Part shown: piece by piece, positions 1 through 8,820 of the stretch | Layout: the number at the start of each line of letters is the position of its first letter | Numbering within the stretch: the first letter of the stretch is position 1 | NCBI RefSeq assembly: GCF_900048895.1 | Contig: NZ_LT160640.1 | Span: forward strand, 744,001 to 808,000 | Source: Neglectibacter timonensis | GTDB lineage: Bacteria > Bacillota > Clostridia > Oscillospirales > Acutalibacteraceae | Reading direction: 5' to 3' | DNA length: 64,000 bases | Program-made: the position numbers and the translations under genes | The notes under the pieces: model-generated | Told to the model about the DNA's origin: nothing | What the model saw: the letters and a program-made list of their open reading frames with translations, nothing else | Databases searched by the model: none

Positions 1-1593
1 GAAAAGTGCTTTGCCATCGTACAGGTCCCCTCTATTCTTCCTCGCTTTTTAGAACTGCCCGAAAAAGCCGGACGCTCCTTTATTCTGCTGGAGGATATCA
101 TCATCGACAAGTTGGAAGAGTTGTTCGAACTGCATGATATCAAAGCTGCCTGTCCTTTCCGGGTTACCAGAGATTCTGATTTGGAAATTGATGAAGAAGC
201 TGAAGATTTCATGAATGAAGTAAAGAAATCCATCAAGCTGCGTAAGCGGGGCCGTCCGGTTCGGCTGGAACTGCTGCAAAAATGTGATAAAGATATCCGA
301 AGCTTCCTGATTGATATGTTAAAAATCAAAAAAAATGAAATCTACGAGCTTCCTGGTCCTCTGGATCTCACATTTTTCTCCAAATTTGCCAGCTTACCCG
401 GCTGCGAACAGCTTTGTTTCAAACCGATCCAACCTGTATCGCCTGCCTGTGATTTCTGGGGCAGTGAAGATATTTTTCAAACCATTCGGGAAAAAGATAG
501 AATGGTACACCATCCCTATGAAAGCTTCGATTGTGTGGTAAAATTTATTGAACAGGCTGCCGTGGACGAAAATGTGTTGGCTATCAAGCAGACGCTTTAC
601 CGGGTCAGTGGAAATTCCCCAATTGTCGCAGCGCTGATTAAGGCCGCTGAAAACGGGAAACAAGTCACTGTTTTGGTTGAATTGAAGGCCAGATTTGATG
701 AGGAAAACAATATTAATTGGGCACAAAAACTGGAAAAATCAGGGTGTCATGTTATCTATGGCCTGCAGGGCTTGAAAACCCACTGCAAAATTGCTCTGGT
801 TGTGCGCCGTGAAGAGGACGGCATTCGTCGCTATCTGCATCTGGGAACCGGCAATTACAATGATTCCACAGCAAAAATTTACACGGATATCGGCCTTTTT
901 ACCTGCAGCAGCCAATACGGCGCCGACGCCTCTTCTCTATTCAACGTCATTACCGGTTATTCCCGTCCTCCCGAGTATAGGCATTTTATTGTCGCCCCCC
1001 ACGGCATGCGGAATTTTTTTATCCGCATGATCCGCCAGGAAATCGAAAATGCAAAAAAAGGCCTGCCTTGCGGTATCACTGTCAAAGTAAATTCTTTGGT
1101 GGATTCTGAAATCATTTTTCTCCTTTATGAAGCGTCTCAAGCCGGGGTTCCTATCAGGCTGGTGGTACGTGGAATATGCTGCCTGGTCCCTGGTCTGCCA
1201 GGTATCAGCGAAAATATCACCGTTATCAGTATCGTTGGGCAGCTTCTGGAGCACAGCCGTATTTTCCGCTTTGAAAACGGCGGGGTTCCGCAGATCTTTA
1301 TGGGCAGCGCAGATTGGATGCCCCGAAATTTAGACCGGCGTATCGAACTTGTCTTTCCCATCGAGGATGAAGAATTAAAACAGCGTGCTTTTGAGATCCT
1401 TGAGACTCTCTGGAATGACAATACCAACGCGAGGATTATGCAGCCAGATACCACATATCAGCACGTAAACCGGCGCGGAAAGGCAGTCTGCAGCAGTCAG
1501 CTCACTTTTTACCGTCAGGCACAGGAACGGCTGAAAGAACTGCAGAAGCTGGAAAAGGACAGTCCGCTCATTCCCATCCACACAGCAGAATAG
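1..1593 (+). CDS. ppk: Polyphosphate kinase 1, C-terminal three quarters (5' end outside window)
   Basis: The reading frame is open from base 1, so the start lies upstream; 530 residues are visible of a family usually near 700. PPK1 reversibly transfers the ATP gamma-phosphate onto inorganic polyphosphate. The core is clear: a TLYRVSGNSPIVAAL segment, then VLVELKARFDEENNI, then GLKTHCK. The histidine of KTHCK (codon at 781-783) matches the autophosphorylated His435 of the E. coli enzyme, and the histidine of LEHSRIF (1252-1254) matches the second essential histidine, His592. HLGTGNYND follows as expected. It ends 34 bases before pfkA on the same strand, so the two may be co-transcribed. Confidence in function is high; only the N-terminal domain cannot be judged. 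Confidence 0.96.
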   Translation, partial: EKCFAIVQVPSILPRFLELPEKAGRSFILLEDIIIDKLEELFELHDIKAACPFRVTRDSDLEIDEEAEDFMNEVKKSIKLRKRGRPVRLELLQKCDKDIRSFLIDMLKIKKNEIYELPGPLDLTFFSKFASLPGCEQLCFKPIQPVSPACDFWGSEDIFQTIREKDRMVHHPYESFDCVVKFIEQAAVDENVLAIKQTLYRVSGNSPIVAALIKAAENGKQVTVLVELKARFDEENNINWAQKLEKSGCHVIYGLQGLKTHCKIALVVRREEDGIRRYLHLGTGNYNDSTAKIYTDIGLFTCSSQYGADASSLFNVITGYSRPPEYRHFIVAPHGMRNFFIRMIRQEIENAKKGLPCGITVKVNSLVDSEIIFLLYEASQAGVPIRLVVRGICCLVPGLPGISENITVISIVGQLLEHSRIFRFENGGVPQIFMGSADWMPRNLDRRIELVFPIEDEELKQRAFEILETLWNDNTNARIMQPDTTYQHVNRRGKAVCSSQLTFYRQAQERLKELQKLEKDSPLIPIHTAE

Positions 1594-1627
1594 TTAAACT
1601 AACCCCCTATAGAAAGGATGCGTAAAA

Positions 1628-2704
1628 ATGAAGCGAGTAGGTATTTTAACCAGCGGCGGAGACTGTCAGGGCCTGAATGCTGCAATCCGCGGCGTGGCAA
1701 AAGGGCTCTATTTTGAATTCGGCTCTGACGTCGAAATTTATGGAATCAAAGACGGTTATAAAGGTCTCATCTTCGGCGAGTACACGCTGATGAAGGAATC
1801 TGATTTTTCCGGCATTTTAACCTTGGGAGGCACCTTGCTGGGCACCTCTCGTCAGCCCTTTAAGACTATGCGGGTCATAGATGAAAACAGCGTTGACAAA
1901 GTGAAGTCCATGAAGGAAAATTACAAAAAGCTCAAGCTGGACTGTCTGGTGATTCTGGGAGGCAACGGCACTCAGAAAACAGCAAATCTACTGCGTAGCG
2001 AAGGGCTGAACGTCATTCACCTCCCTAAGACAATCGACAACGACATATGGGGTACGGACGTCACATTCGGGTTCCATAGCGCCGTGGAAATTGCCACCAA
2101 TGTGATCGACTGTATCCATACCACCGCCACCTCTCACGGCCGCATTTTTATTGTTGAGGTGATGGGTCACAAAGTAGGATGGCTCACATTGTCTGCGGGA
2201 ATTGCCGGCGGCGCAGACGTTATCCTGCTGCCTGAAATCCCCTATGACATCGATAAAATCGCCAAAACTCTCAACAATCGGATTGACAGCGGTAAAAAAT
2301 TCTCTATTCTGGCCGTCGCGGAAGGAGCTCTTTCCAAGGAGGAGGCCGCTCTCTCTAAAAAGGAATTCAAACGCGCCAGGGCGGACTTCAAACATCCCTC
2401 CATTGTTTACCGGATCGCGGAAGAGCTGCAGGATAAGATCGACAATGAAATCCGCGTTTGTGTGCCGGGACATTTTCAGCGCGGCGGCAGTCCCTGCGCC
2501 TATGATAGGGTACTGTGCACCCGTCTGGGCGCCACAGCCGCCCGCTTCATCAAAGAGAAGAAGTTCGGTGTCATGGTTGGAATGGTAAACGGCGAAACAG
2601 TACCCGTCCCGTTGGAGGAGGTCTCAGGAAAGCTGAAATCTGTACCTGTGGACTGTGGAGAAATTCTGGCTGCCAGACAGATTGGTATCAGCTTCGGCGA
2701 TTGA
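1628..2704 (+). CDS. pfkA: 6-phosphofructokinase, atypical substrate-site signature
   Basis: This 358-residue protein phosphorylates fructose 6-phosphate to the 1,6-bisphosphate. The N-terminal glycine loop GILTSGGDCQGLNAAI (5-20), the nucleotide/PPi loop GGNGT (111-115), the catalytic PKTIDND (133-139) and MGHKVGWL mark the PfkA fold. The residue equivalent to E. coli Gly104 is Gly114, which normally goes with ATP use. The residue equivalent to Gly124 is Lys134, which normally goes with PPi use, and the Mg-binding Asp103 position is Asn113. Mixed G104/K124 enzymes are known in actinobacteria and are ATP-dependent, so ATP is the more likely donor, but this is inference. Start ATG follows an AGAAAGGA site. 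It directly precedes a sugar-phosphate isomerase-like gene. Confidence 0.93.
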   Translation: MKRVGILTSGGDCQGLNAAIRGVAKGLYFEFGSDVEIYGIKDGYKGLIFGEYTLMKESDFSGILTLGGTLLGTSRQPFKTMRVIDENSVDKVKSMKENYKKLKLDCLVILGGNGTQKTANLLRSEGLNVIHLPKTIDNDIWGTDVTFGFHSAVEIATNVIDCIHTTATSHGRIFIVEVMGHKVGWLTLSAGIAGGADVILLPEIPYDIDKIAKTLNNRIDSGKKFSILAVAEGALSKEEAALSKKEFKRARADFKHPSIVYRIAEELQDKIDNEIRVCVPGHFQRGGSPCAYDRVLCTRLGATAARFIKEKKFGVMVGMVNGETVPVPLEEVSGKLKSVPVDCGEILAARQIGISFGD

Positions 2705-2748
2705 ACAGGAGAACAGCTTTGAAAAACAAAGCGGAAAGGTTGAAACAC

Positions 2749-3627
2749 ATGAAATATTCAGTCAGTCTTTATAGCTTTTATAATGCCTTGAAACGAAATT
2801 TAATTACTCCTTTTGCCTGCATTGAACAGGCAAAAGACTTGGGGTTCGACGCCGTGGAAGCAGTGGACTTCGTCAACTTTGACTGCGTACCTGAGGAACG
2901 ATTGGAGCGGGCAGCGGAAATCCGCAGCGAGGCAGAACGGTTGGGCCTGGAAATATCGGCTTTGGCGATCGGCGCTGACTTTATCAACGGCAGCGATGGC
3001 GACACGAAAAAGGAGATTGAGCGCGTGAAGTCCTATGTTGACGTAGCCGCTGCGCTGGGCGCGCCGCGGATGCGGCATGACGTGACCCAGGGATATCCAA
3101 AAAATTCCGGAAAATACTGCAGTTACGAGAGCCTGCTGCCGAAACTCGCAGAAGCCTGCAGGGAGGTTGCAGAGTATGCCGCCTCCAAAAATGTGATGAC
3201 AATGACAGAAAACCATGGATTCTACTCTCAGGATTCCGAGCGTGTAGAAAAGCTCTATACCGCGGTAGGACACCCGAATTTCGCCCTGTTGTGCGACCTG
3301 GGCAATTTCCTTTGCGCCGATGAAAACCCCGCCTTGGCGGTGTCCCGCGTTGCGCCGTATGCACGTTACGTTCACGCGAAGGATTTTATTGTAAAAAGCT
3401 TTTTCGATGCCGATCCCGGCGAGGGCAGCTTCCGCAGCCGTGCCGGCAACTATTTGCGCGGTACGATCATCGGACACGGAAACGTACCTGTCAAGCAGTG
3501 CCTTCATATCCTGAAAAGCGCCGGTTATGACGACACCATTTCCATTGAATTTGAGGGGATGGAGCTCCCTGAAGACGCTCTGCGCATTGGGCTTGCAAAT
3601 CTGAAAAAATATTGGAACGAGGTTTAA
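2749..3627 (+). CDS. Sugar phosphate isomerase/epimerase family protein (xylose-isomerase-like TIM barrel)
   Basis: A 292-residue AP-endonuclease-2/xylose-isomerase-like TIM barrel. Probable metal ligands are seen in TENHGFY (Glu), LLCDLGNF (Asp), YVHAKDF (His) and ISIEFEGME (Glu). Members act on keto or aldo sugars or inositols; the substrate cannot be read from sequence. The start was set at ATG 2749, after GGAAAGG. The frame stays open upstream into pfkA, but that part shows no family similarity. It lies 44 bases after pfkA and 5 bases before pepT, so it is probably part of the same transcript. The oxidoreductase at 4856 would be a plausible partner in a sugar oxidation-isomerisation pathway. 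Confidence 0.85.
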   Translation: MKYSVSLYSFYNALKRNLITPFACIEQAKDLGFDAVEAVDFVNFDCVPEERLERAAEIRSEAERLGLEISALAIGADFINGSDGDTKKEIERVKSYVDVAAALGAPRMRHDVTQGYPKNSGKYCSYESLLPKLAEACREVAEYAASKNVMTMTENHGFYSQDSERVEKLYTAVGHPNFALLCDLGNFLCADENPALAVSRVAPYARYVHAKDFIVKSFFDADPGEGSFRSRAGNYLRGTIIGHGNVPVKQCLHILKSAGYDDTISIEFEGMELPEDALRIGLANLKKYWNEV

Positions 3628-3632
3628 ACGCA

Positions 3633-4838
3633 ATGAATGTTAGAGAACTGTTTCTTGATCTGGTCTCCTATCCTTCCGCTTCTGATGAAAGTGCCGTCTG
3701 TACTCCCAGTACCCCCGGCCAAAAGGTATTGGGCGCCCGCATCGTGAGCCTGATGAAAGAGATCGGTATCGAAGATGCTTTTCTGGACGAAAAAGGATAT
3801 GTTTATGGCAGCATCCCTGCAACGGATCCCAGAGAGCATACAATTGGATTCATCGCTCACATGGATACTTACGGCGGTGTCAGCGGGGAAAATATTAAGC
3901 CGCAGATTATCGAAAACTATGACGGATCGTCTATTCCGCTGCAGGGCGGACTGTGCCTTTCTCCCGAAGAATTCCCCTCTTTGGGGGAACAGGTCGGAAA
4001 AACACTGATTACCACAGACGGCACCACTCTTCTCGGCGGCGACGACAAGGCCGGGATAGCAGAAATTCTTGTTGCCGCTGAAGAGCTGATTCAGGAAAAG
4101 AAACCTCATGGGTCTGTCAAGATTGCCTTTACGCCGGATGAAGAGATTGGAGCCGGGGCGGAGTATTTTGACGTGAAAGGCTTCGGATGCGACTACGCTT
4201 ACACGGTAGACGGCGGCGGCCTGGGTGAACTGGAGTATGAAAATTTTAATGCAGCCTCTGCCGTCGTGGAAATCTCTGGATTGAGCATCCATACCGGCGC
4301 CGCGAAAGGAAAGCTGGTTAACTCTATGTCCATCGCCATGGAATTTTGTGGGCTACTCCCCCAAGCTGCAGTACCGGAACATACTGAGAACTATGAAGGG
4401 TTTATCCATCTGGATGCCATCCATGGGGATGTGGAGAAAACCGTTATGCAGTTTATCATCCGAGATCATGACAGGGCGCTGTTTGAACAGAAAAAAAACT
4501 TGATGAAAGCTGCTGCAGACTTCCTCAATGAAAAGCATCCGTCAAAGCCGGTAACACTGGTTTTAAAGGACACTTATTCCAATATGAAGGAACAAATCCT
4601 TCCTCATATGGAAGTGATAGAGACGATGCGGCAAGCTATGCATGAAAATGGCGTAACCCCTGTTACCCTGCCGATCCGCGGCGGTACAGACGGCGCCCGG
4701 CTTTCCTATATGGGTCTTCCCTGTCCCAACATCTGTACCGGAGGCGCCAATGCGCATGGAAAACAGGAATATGTGGTAGTAGATGATATGGAAAAGATCA
4801 AGGACATTATTAAAACTGCAGTTTACATCACCCCGTAA
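3633..4838 (+). CDS. pepT: Peptidase T (tripeptide aminopeptidase), M20B family
   Basis: A cytoplasmic zinc aminopeptidase that releases the N-terminal residue of tripeptides; 401 residues, the usual PepT length. Visible metal and catalytic motifs are IAHMDTYGG (His and Asp), LLGGDDKAGIAE (bridging Asp), FTPDEEIGAGAEYF (general base Glu pair), YTVDGGGLGELEYENF (Asp ligand) and GGANAHGKQEYVV near the C-terminus (last His). IRGGTDGARLSYMGLPCPN is also typical of PepT. ATG 3633 lies 5 bases after the preceding stop, with GAGG overlapping the end of the upstream gene, so translation is probably coupled. Confidence 0.94.
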   Translation: MNVRELFLDLVSYPSASDESAVCTPSTPGQKVLGARIVSLMKEIGIEDAFLDEKGYVYGSIPATDPREHTIGFIAHMDTYGGVSGENIKPQIIENYDGSSIPLQGGLCLSPEEFPSLGEQVGKTLITTDGTTLLGGDDKAGIAEILVAAEELIQEKKPHGSVKIAFTPDEEIGAGAEYFDVKGFGCDYAYTVDGGGLGELEYENFNAASAVVEISGLSIHTGAAKGKLVNSMSIAMEFCGLLPQAAVPEHTENYEGFIHLDAIHGDVEKTVMQFIIRDHDRALFEQKKNLMKAAADFLNEKHPSKPVTLVLKDTYSNMKEQILPHMEVIETMRQAMHENGVTPVTLPIRGGTDGARLSYMGLPCPNICTGGANAHGKQEYVVVDDMEKIKDIIKTAVYITP

Positions 4839-4855
4839 GCGAAAAGGAGAATGGT

Positions 4856-5851
4856 ATGCTGAGATTTGGCACAATCGGCTCCGGTTGGATCACCGACGAA
4901 TATATTCACGGTGCAAAGGACAGCGGCCTGTGGGAACTCACTGCCGTCTATTCGCGTACTCCTGAGAGAGGCTGGGAATATGCGAAAAAGCATGGAGCCG
5001 CCGAAGTCTTCACTGATATCCGGGCAATGGCCGCTTCCGATTGCATCGATGCTGTCTACATTGCCAGCCCCAACGTGATGCATTATGAGCACTGCAAAGC
5101 TTTTCTGGAAAACGGCAAGCATGTTATCTGTGAAAAACCGCTGTGCGCCCAAGCTGAAAAAGCAGCCGAGCTCTACAGGCTGGCCGAAAAAAATCACGTG
5201 ATTTTTTTGGAGGCCATCATGTTCCTTCATCTCCCACAGCGCAAGCTTCTGGAAGATGCATTGAAGAAAATCGGCGATATCTCTATGGCTAAAATAGATT
5301 TCTGCCAGCGATCCTCCAAACTGGATACTTTCCTGAATGGGGAACTGCCCAACATTTTCAACCCGCAGCTGGAAACTGGGGCGCTGATGGATCTGGGCGT
5401 TTACTGTGTCTATCCAGCTCTCCATTTCTTTGGAAAACCACAGAGTTTTCATATTGATACGGTACAACTGAAAAGCGGAGCAGACGGCTGCGGTGTGATC
5501 ACCATGCGTTACCTCAACAGGCTTGTCACTCTCACGTATTCAAAGCTGGGGCAGGCTGGAGCCAATACAGACTTCCAGGGGACAGAAGGCAGCGTCCGGG
5601 TGGATTCTATCTCCCGAATCGCTGGCGTCTCCCTTTGGCACAAGGATACCACTGTGGAAACGCTTTGCGGAGATGATGAGAAGTACCGGCTCATGGGTTG
5701 GGAAGCAAAGGACTTCTACCGCTATATTACAGAGCCTGAAAAAAGCCGTGCAGAATATCAATACTGCGTAAAGCTGAGTATAGATGTGGCCGAATTCTTG
5801 GAGGAGGCCAGAAAGAAAGCGGGAATCCGTTTCCCGAGCGACCCCAAATAG
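4856..5851 (+). CDS. Gfo/Idh/MocA family NAD(P)-dependent oxidoreductase
   Basis: 331 residues. An N-terminal Rossmann fold with GTIGSGWITDEY (5-16) is followed by VYIASPNVMHYEH and by HVICEKPLCA, whose EKP lysine is the conserved catalytic residue of the family. The C-terminal beta-sheet domain carries GALMDLGVYCVYPAL, as in trans-dihydrodiol and sugar dehydrogenase relatives. The substrate is probably a sugar or inositol derivative but cannot be assigned. ATG 4856 follows AAAAGGAGAA. It is the last gene of the plus-strand run and is closed by the hairpin at 5875-5900. Confidence 0.88.
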   Translation: MLRFGTIGSGWITDEYIHGAKDSGLWELTAVYSRTPERGWEYAKKHGAAEVFTDIRAMAASDCIDAVYIASPNVMHYEHCKAFLENGKHVICEKPLCAQAEKAAELYRLAEKNHVIFLEAIMFLHLPQRKLLEDALKKIGDISMAKIDFCQRSSKLDTFLNGELPNIFNPQLETGALMDLGVYCVYPALHFFGKPQSFHIDTVQLKSGADGCGVITMRYLNRLVTLTYSKLGQAGANTDFQGTEGSVRVDSISRIAGVSLWHKDTTVETLCGDDEKYRLMGWEAKDFYRYITEPEKSRAEYQYCVKLSIDVAEFLEEARKKAGIRFPSDPK

Positions 5852-5874
5852 AAAAACATCCCCCGATGACAAAT

Positions 5875-5900
5875 AAAACCGCTGCTTCAGCAGCGGTTTT
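5875..5900. terminator. Bidirectional rho-independent terminator
   Basis: A perfect 11-bp stem (AAAACCGCTGC / GCAGCGGTTTT) with a TTCA loop lies between two convergent genes. A-runs and T-runs on the two sides serve both strands. The stop codon of the ComEA-like gene overlaps its right edge. Confidence 0.9.
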
Positions 5901-6285
5901 ATTTTGTTACTTTCAGATAATCTTTGATCGCTTCATATCTCTTCTTCCCGATCCCTTCCACTTCCATAATTTCCTCCACAGAAAAGAACTGTCCACACTC
6001 TTCTCTATACTGTACAATTTTTTGTGAAAGTTTTTCCCCGATTCCAGGAAGACGCTGCAACTCTTCCGCAGTAGCAGTATTGAGATCGATACAGTCTGAT
6101 ACGGCAGTTGGCGGCAGTGTTGAGGGAGCAACCCCCTCTTGTGCTGAGGAAACATCTGCGGAGGGCTTCGGCTCCGTCCAATCAATTTCAAGCGCCTGAA
6201 AAGAAGATGCATTTCCCACCAGCAGGGCTGCACAGGCTAACACAGCAAAAGCTCCCAACAGGAATATCTGAACTCTGCATTTCAA
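5899..6285 (-). CDS. comEA: ComEA-like helix-hairpin-helix protein
   Basis: A 128-residue protein with an N-terminal membrane anchor (about residues 5-24), a Ser/Pro-rich linker, and a C-terminal double helix-hairpin-helix region (about 66-126: DLNTATAEELQRLPGIGEKL and VEEIMEVEGIGKKRYEAI). ComEA binds double-stranded DNA at the cell surface during transformation. It is shorter than Bacillus ComEA because the linker and oligomerisation region are reduced. The start is TTG at 6285, since no in-frame ATG is near; an AGG lies about 12 bases upstream, and the rluD stop is 10 bases away. ComEC is not in the window, so a competence role is inference. Confidence 0.85.
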   Translation of the reverse strand: MKCRVQIFLLGAFAVLACAALLVGNASSFQALEIDWTEPKPSADVSSAQEGVAPSTLPPTAVSDCIDLNTATAEELQRLPGIGEKLSQKIVQYREECGQFFSVEEIMEVEGIGKKRYEAIKDYLKVTK

Positions 6286-6295
6286 CTCTTTTCGC

Positions 6296-7219
6296 CTACT
6301 TTTCTTTCAGTTTCGAGAGAAAATCGGTAAAATAACTCGGAAGCGGAACAGAAAACTCCAAATAAGTATCGCTTCGCGGATGTTGAAAACCGATCAAACC
6401 GGCATGCAGACATTGGCCGCAAAGAGAGGTGATTACTTTCTTGGGGCCGTAAACGGGATCTCCGGCAACAGGATGCCCCAAATAGGCCATATGGACCCGG
6501 ATTTGATGAGTCCGGCCAGTCTCAAGCCTTAGCCGAAGCTGTGTAAACCCTTCGAACCTGCGGACCACAAAGAAATGTGTCACCGCATTTCTGCTGCCAG
6601 CAGTTGAGGGGGGCATCACAGCCATTTTTTTTCGTTCTATGGGGTGACGGCCGATTGCGGCGTCTACCGTTCCCTGTTCTTCCCGGATATTTCCATACAC
6701 GACCGCGTTGTATTCGCGGGTAAAGGTATGCTCCTGAATCTGCAGCGCCAATTTTTGATGAGCAAAATCATTTTTTGCCACAATAAGAAGGCCGCTGGTG
6801 TCCTTATCAATTCTGTGCACAATTCCCGGACGCATTACTCCGTTAATTCCAGAAAGGCTGTTTCCACAATGATATAGCAAAGCGTTTACAAGAGTGCCGC
6901 CGTTGTGACCGGGCGCCGGATGTACCACCATTCCCTTCGGCTTATTGACTACCAACAGATCTGCATCTTCATATACAATTTCCAGGGGAATATTCTCCGC
7001 CTCAACATCCAGAACTTTGGGCTCCGGAATCCGGACTGTAATTCTGTCTCCACGAACGGGACGTGCACTTTTCAGCACTGGTTCACCATTACAGAAAACT
7101 AAACCCTGACTGATCAAATTCTGGACAGCTGAGCGGGTCAGTTCGGGAAGTTCTTCTGCAACCAGTTTATCAAGCCTTGCATCCCCCGTTTGGACGATCC
7201 ATTCGATTTCCTTGCTCAT
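6296..7219 (-). CDS. rluD: RluD-family 23S rRNA pseudouridine synthase
   Basis: 307 residues: an N-terminal S4 RNA-binding domain (about 15-75) and the pseudouridine synthase domain. The signature HRIDKDTSGLL (135-145) contains the catalytic Asp138. Further family motifs are LVVNKPKGMVVHPAPGH and LETGRTHQIRVHMAYLGHPV. Members isomerise uridines in 23S rRNA helix 69. The exact target is not provable here, and Firmicutes carry several paralogues. The start overlaps the lspA stop by 4 bases, the same lspA-rluD pair as lspA-ylyB in Bacillus. Confidence 0.93.
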   Translation of the reverse strand: MSKEIEWIVQTGDARLDKLVAEELPELTRSAVQNLISQGLVFCNGEPVLKSARPVRGDRITVRIPEPKVLDVEAENIPLEIVYEDADLLVVNKPKGMVVHPAPGHNGGTLVNALLYHCGNSLSGINGVMRPGIVHRIDKDTSGLLIVAKNDFAHQKLALQIQEHTFTREYNAVVYGNIREEQGTVDAAIGRHPIERKKMAVMPPSTAGSRNAVTHFFVVRRFEGFTQLRLRLETGRTHQIRVHMAYLGHPVAGDPVYGPKKVITSLCGQCLHAGLIGFQHPRSDTYLEFSVPLPSYFTDFLSKLKEK

Positions 7220-7734
7220 GCCTGATCCCCATGCGTTTTTCCCATCTCTTTCTTCTCTTCTCTTGTACAGAACAGGACATGGATGACAAAGAGCACTGCA
7301 CTGACCGTAATGCAGCAGTCGGCAAAGTTAAAAATGTAGTCAAAAAACAGAACATGGATAAAATCCACCACATAACCATAGAGGAAACGGTCAACCAGAT
7401 TGCCGAATCCGCCTGCCAGGATCAGCGCTGAAGTGGCATAACTGAAAAAGCTGTGATTGCGGTATCGGAAGAGCAGGACAATAATCACAGCAGAAGCCAC
7501 CAAGGTAACAAGTACTACAAACCAGATATGGCCTTTAAAAAGGCCGAAGGCCGCACCTGTATTCTCTGTATAAGAGAATTCCAAAAAACCTGGAATCACC
7601 GGAATTGCCCCCATAGGCTTCAAATATTGCAGAACAAAGTATTTGGTTACTTGATCCGCTGCCAACAGCAGTGCAGCAGCCGTCAGCACTATGAAAGCGT
7701 GAAATCCTTTTCGACTTATCTTCTCCTGTTCCAA
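7216..7734 (-). CDS. lspA: Lipoprotein signal peptidase (signal peptidase II)
   Basis: 172 residues with four transmembrane segments. It cleaves the signal peptide of diacylated prolipoproteins within the membrane. Catalytic aspartates are in GNLVDRF (Asp115) and GYVVDFIHV (Asp124), and the conserved ENTGAAFGLF is at 57-66. The start is TTG 7734, supported by AAAGGAG 8 bases upstream; no ATG is available. The lipoprotein binding protein at 24066-25619 is a likely client. Confidence 0.95.
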   Translation of the reverse strand: MEQEKISRKGFHAFIVLTAAALLLAADQVTKYFVLQYLKPMGAIPVIPGFLEFSYTENTGAAFGLFKGHIWFVVLVTLVASAVIIVLLFRYRNHSFFSYATSALILAGGFGNLVDRFLYGYVVDFIHVLFFDYIFNFADCCITVSAVLFVIHVLFCTREEKKEMGKTHGDQA

Positions 7735-7764
7735 ACTGCAAACTCCTTTTTGAATGGGATAACG

Positions 7765-7799
7765 AAAAGGCGCAAAGAGTCTCTGTTTGCGCCTTTTTT
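7765..7799 (-). terminator. Rho-independent terminator after divIVA
   Basis: A 12-bp inverted repeat (AAAAGGCGCAAA / TTTGCGCCTTTT) with a 9-base loop lies between divIVA and lspA. On the minus strand it ends the long miaB-divIVA gene run. T residues flank it on both strands, so it could act in either direction. Confidence 0.8.
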
Positions 7800-7829
7800 C
7801 AAACTGATTTACCTGCTCGCCTGCCTTCT

Positions 7830-8807
7830 TTACCTTTTGTGCTTTTTCTTTCCGAATTCCAGTCCCTCTCCAAATTCCAAGTTGCTGAAATGAGAACTTT
7901 TTTCTTTTCGCAGAGTCTCAGGAATATCGGAATAAGCCCTTACGTCAATGCCTACGTCGGTAAGATCATCGTCAGCTGGGAAATTCGTGTCAGTGGAAGC
8001 AGCTTGTTCCTGGGCGTAGTTGATACGATCATGCAGGGTAGGCTCATGCGCTTCATATGAAAGAGCCTCTTCAAAACTCATCTGCTGCCGCTGGAGAGCC
8101 TCCTCTTCCGAAGTATCGTCTTGGGTACTGCTTTCTGAAACCACCTCCGGCTGCTCTTCGAACTCAGGTTCTTCCTGAATTTCCCTTTCAGGTTCTTGTT
8201 TTTCCGCAGGGCGGACCGGTGGATTTTCTTCTTCAACAGCCGGAGCAGGCTGTTCCTTTTGGCGAAATGCCGGAATATGATTGATACACTCCAAATGCTT
8301 CTTGTACATTTCCAGCAGGGAAACCCGGAAAGCCGAAACCTGGCGCTTTATTTCTTCCAATTCATTCTTCTTATTTTCCGCTTGTGCCATATAATCCTTG
8401 GCTGCTTTGGCAGCATCCAATTTGGCATTGTCCATTAGCTTTTTAGCGCTGCTCTCCGCATCTTCCAGAATGATCTGTGCTTTATCCTTTGCTTCCCGAA
8501 CAGAATCCTTCGCCAGCTTTTGCGCGCTGAGAAGCGCTTCCTTGATACCATCTTCCTCGTTGCGATAAGATTCGACTTTTTCCGCCAGAATGGAAAGCTT
8601 TTTTTGTAAATCAGAATTTTTCCCCTGCAGTTCAGAGAGCTTTGCAGTCAACTCTGCCGATTTTTTGGCAGCCTCATCCCGTTCCGCTATGAGTTCCTGA
8701 AAAGAATCGACTACCTCGTCGATAAAATTATCGACGTCCTCCGGTTTATATCCGGAAAACCCAGCTTTTCCAAAACTCACCTCATTGATTTCCTTCACAG
8801 TCAACAT
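7830..8807 (-). CDS. divIVA: DivIVA-domain cell division/polarity protein
   Basis: 325 residues. The N-terminal DivIVA lipid-binding motif is clear (FGKAGFSGYKPEDVDNFIDEV, residues 12-32), followed by a long coiled coil to about residue 175. An acidic Pro/Glu-rich disordered tail with no globular signature makes it longer than Bacillus DivIVA (about 164 residues). DivIVA marks negative membrane curvature at division sites and poles. It follows ylmH and sepF as in other Firmicutes division clusters and is the last gene before the terminator at 7765-7799. Confidence 0.92.
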   Translation of the reverse strand: MLTVKEINEVSFGKAGFSGYKPEDVDNFIDEVVDSFQELIAERDEAAKKSAELTAKLSELQGKNSDLQKKLSILAEKVESYRNEEDGIKEALLSAQKLAKDSVREAKDKAQIILEDAESSAKKLMDNAKLDAAKAAKDYMAQAENKKNELEEIKRQVSAFRVSLLEMYKKHLECINHIPAFRQKEQPAPAVEEENPPVRPAEKQEPEREIQEEPEFEEQPEVVSESSTQDDTSEEEALQRQQMSFEEALSYEAHEPTLHDRINYAQEQAASTDTNFPADDDLTDVGIDVRAYSDIPETLRKEKSSHFSNLEFGEGLEFGKKKHKR

Positions 8808-8820
8808 CCCGCTGTCCCCC

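Noticed and set aside
2800-3633. Long open frame on the minus strand opposite the sugar isomerase and pepT start
   Set aside because: It mirrors the coding frame of a recognised TIM-barrel protein and shows no motifs of its own.
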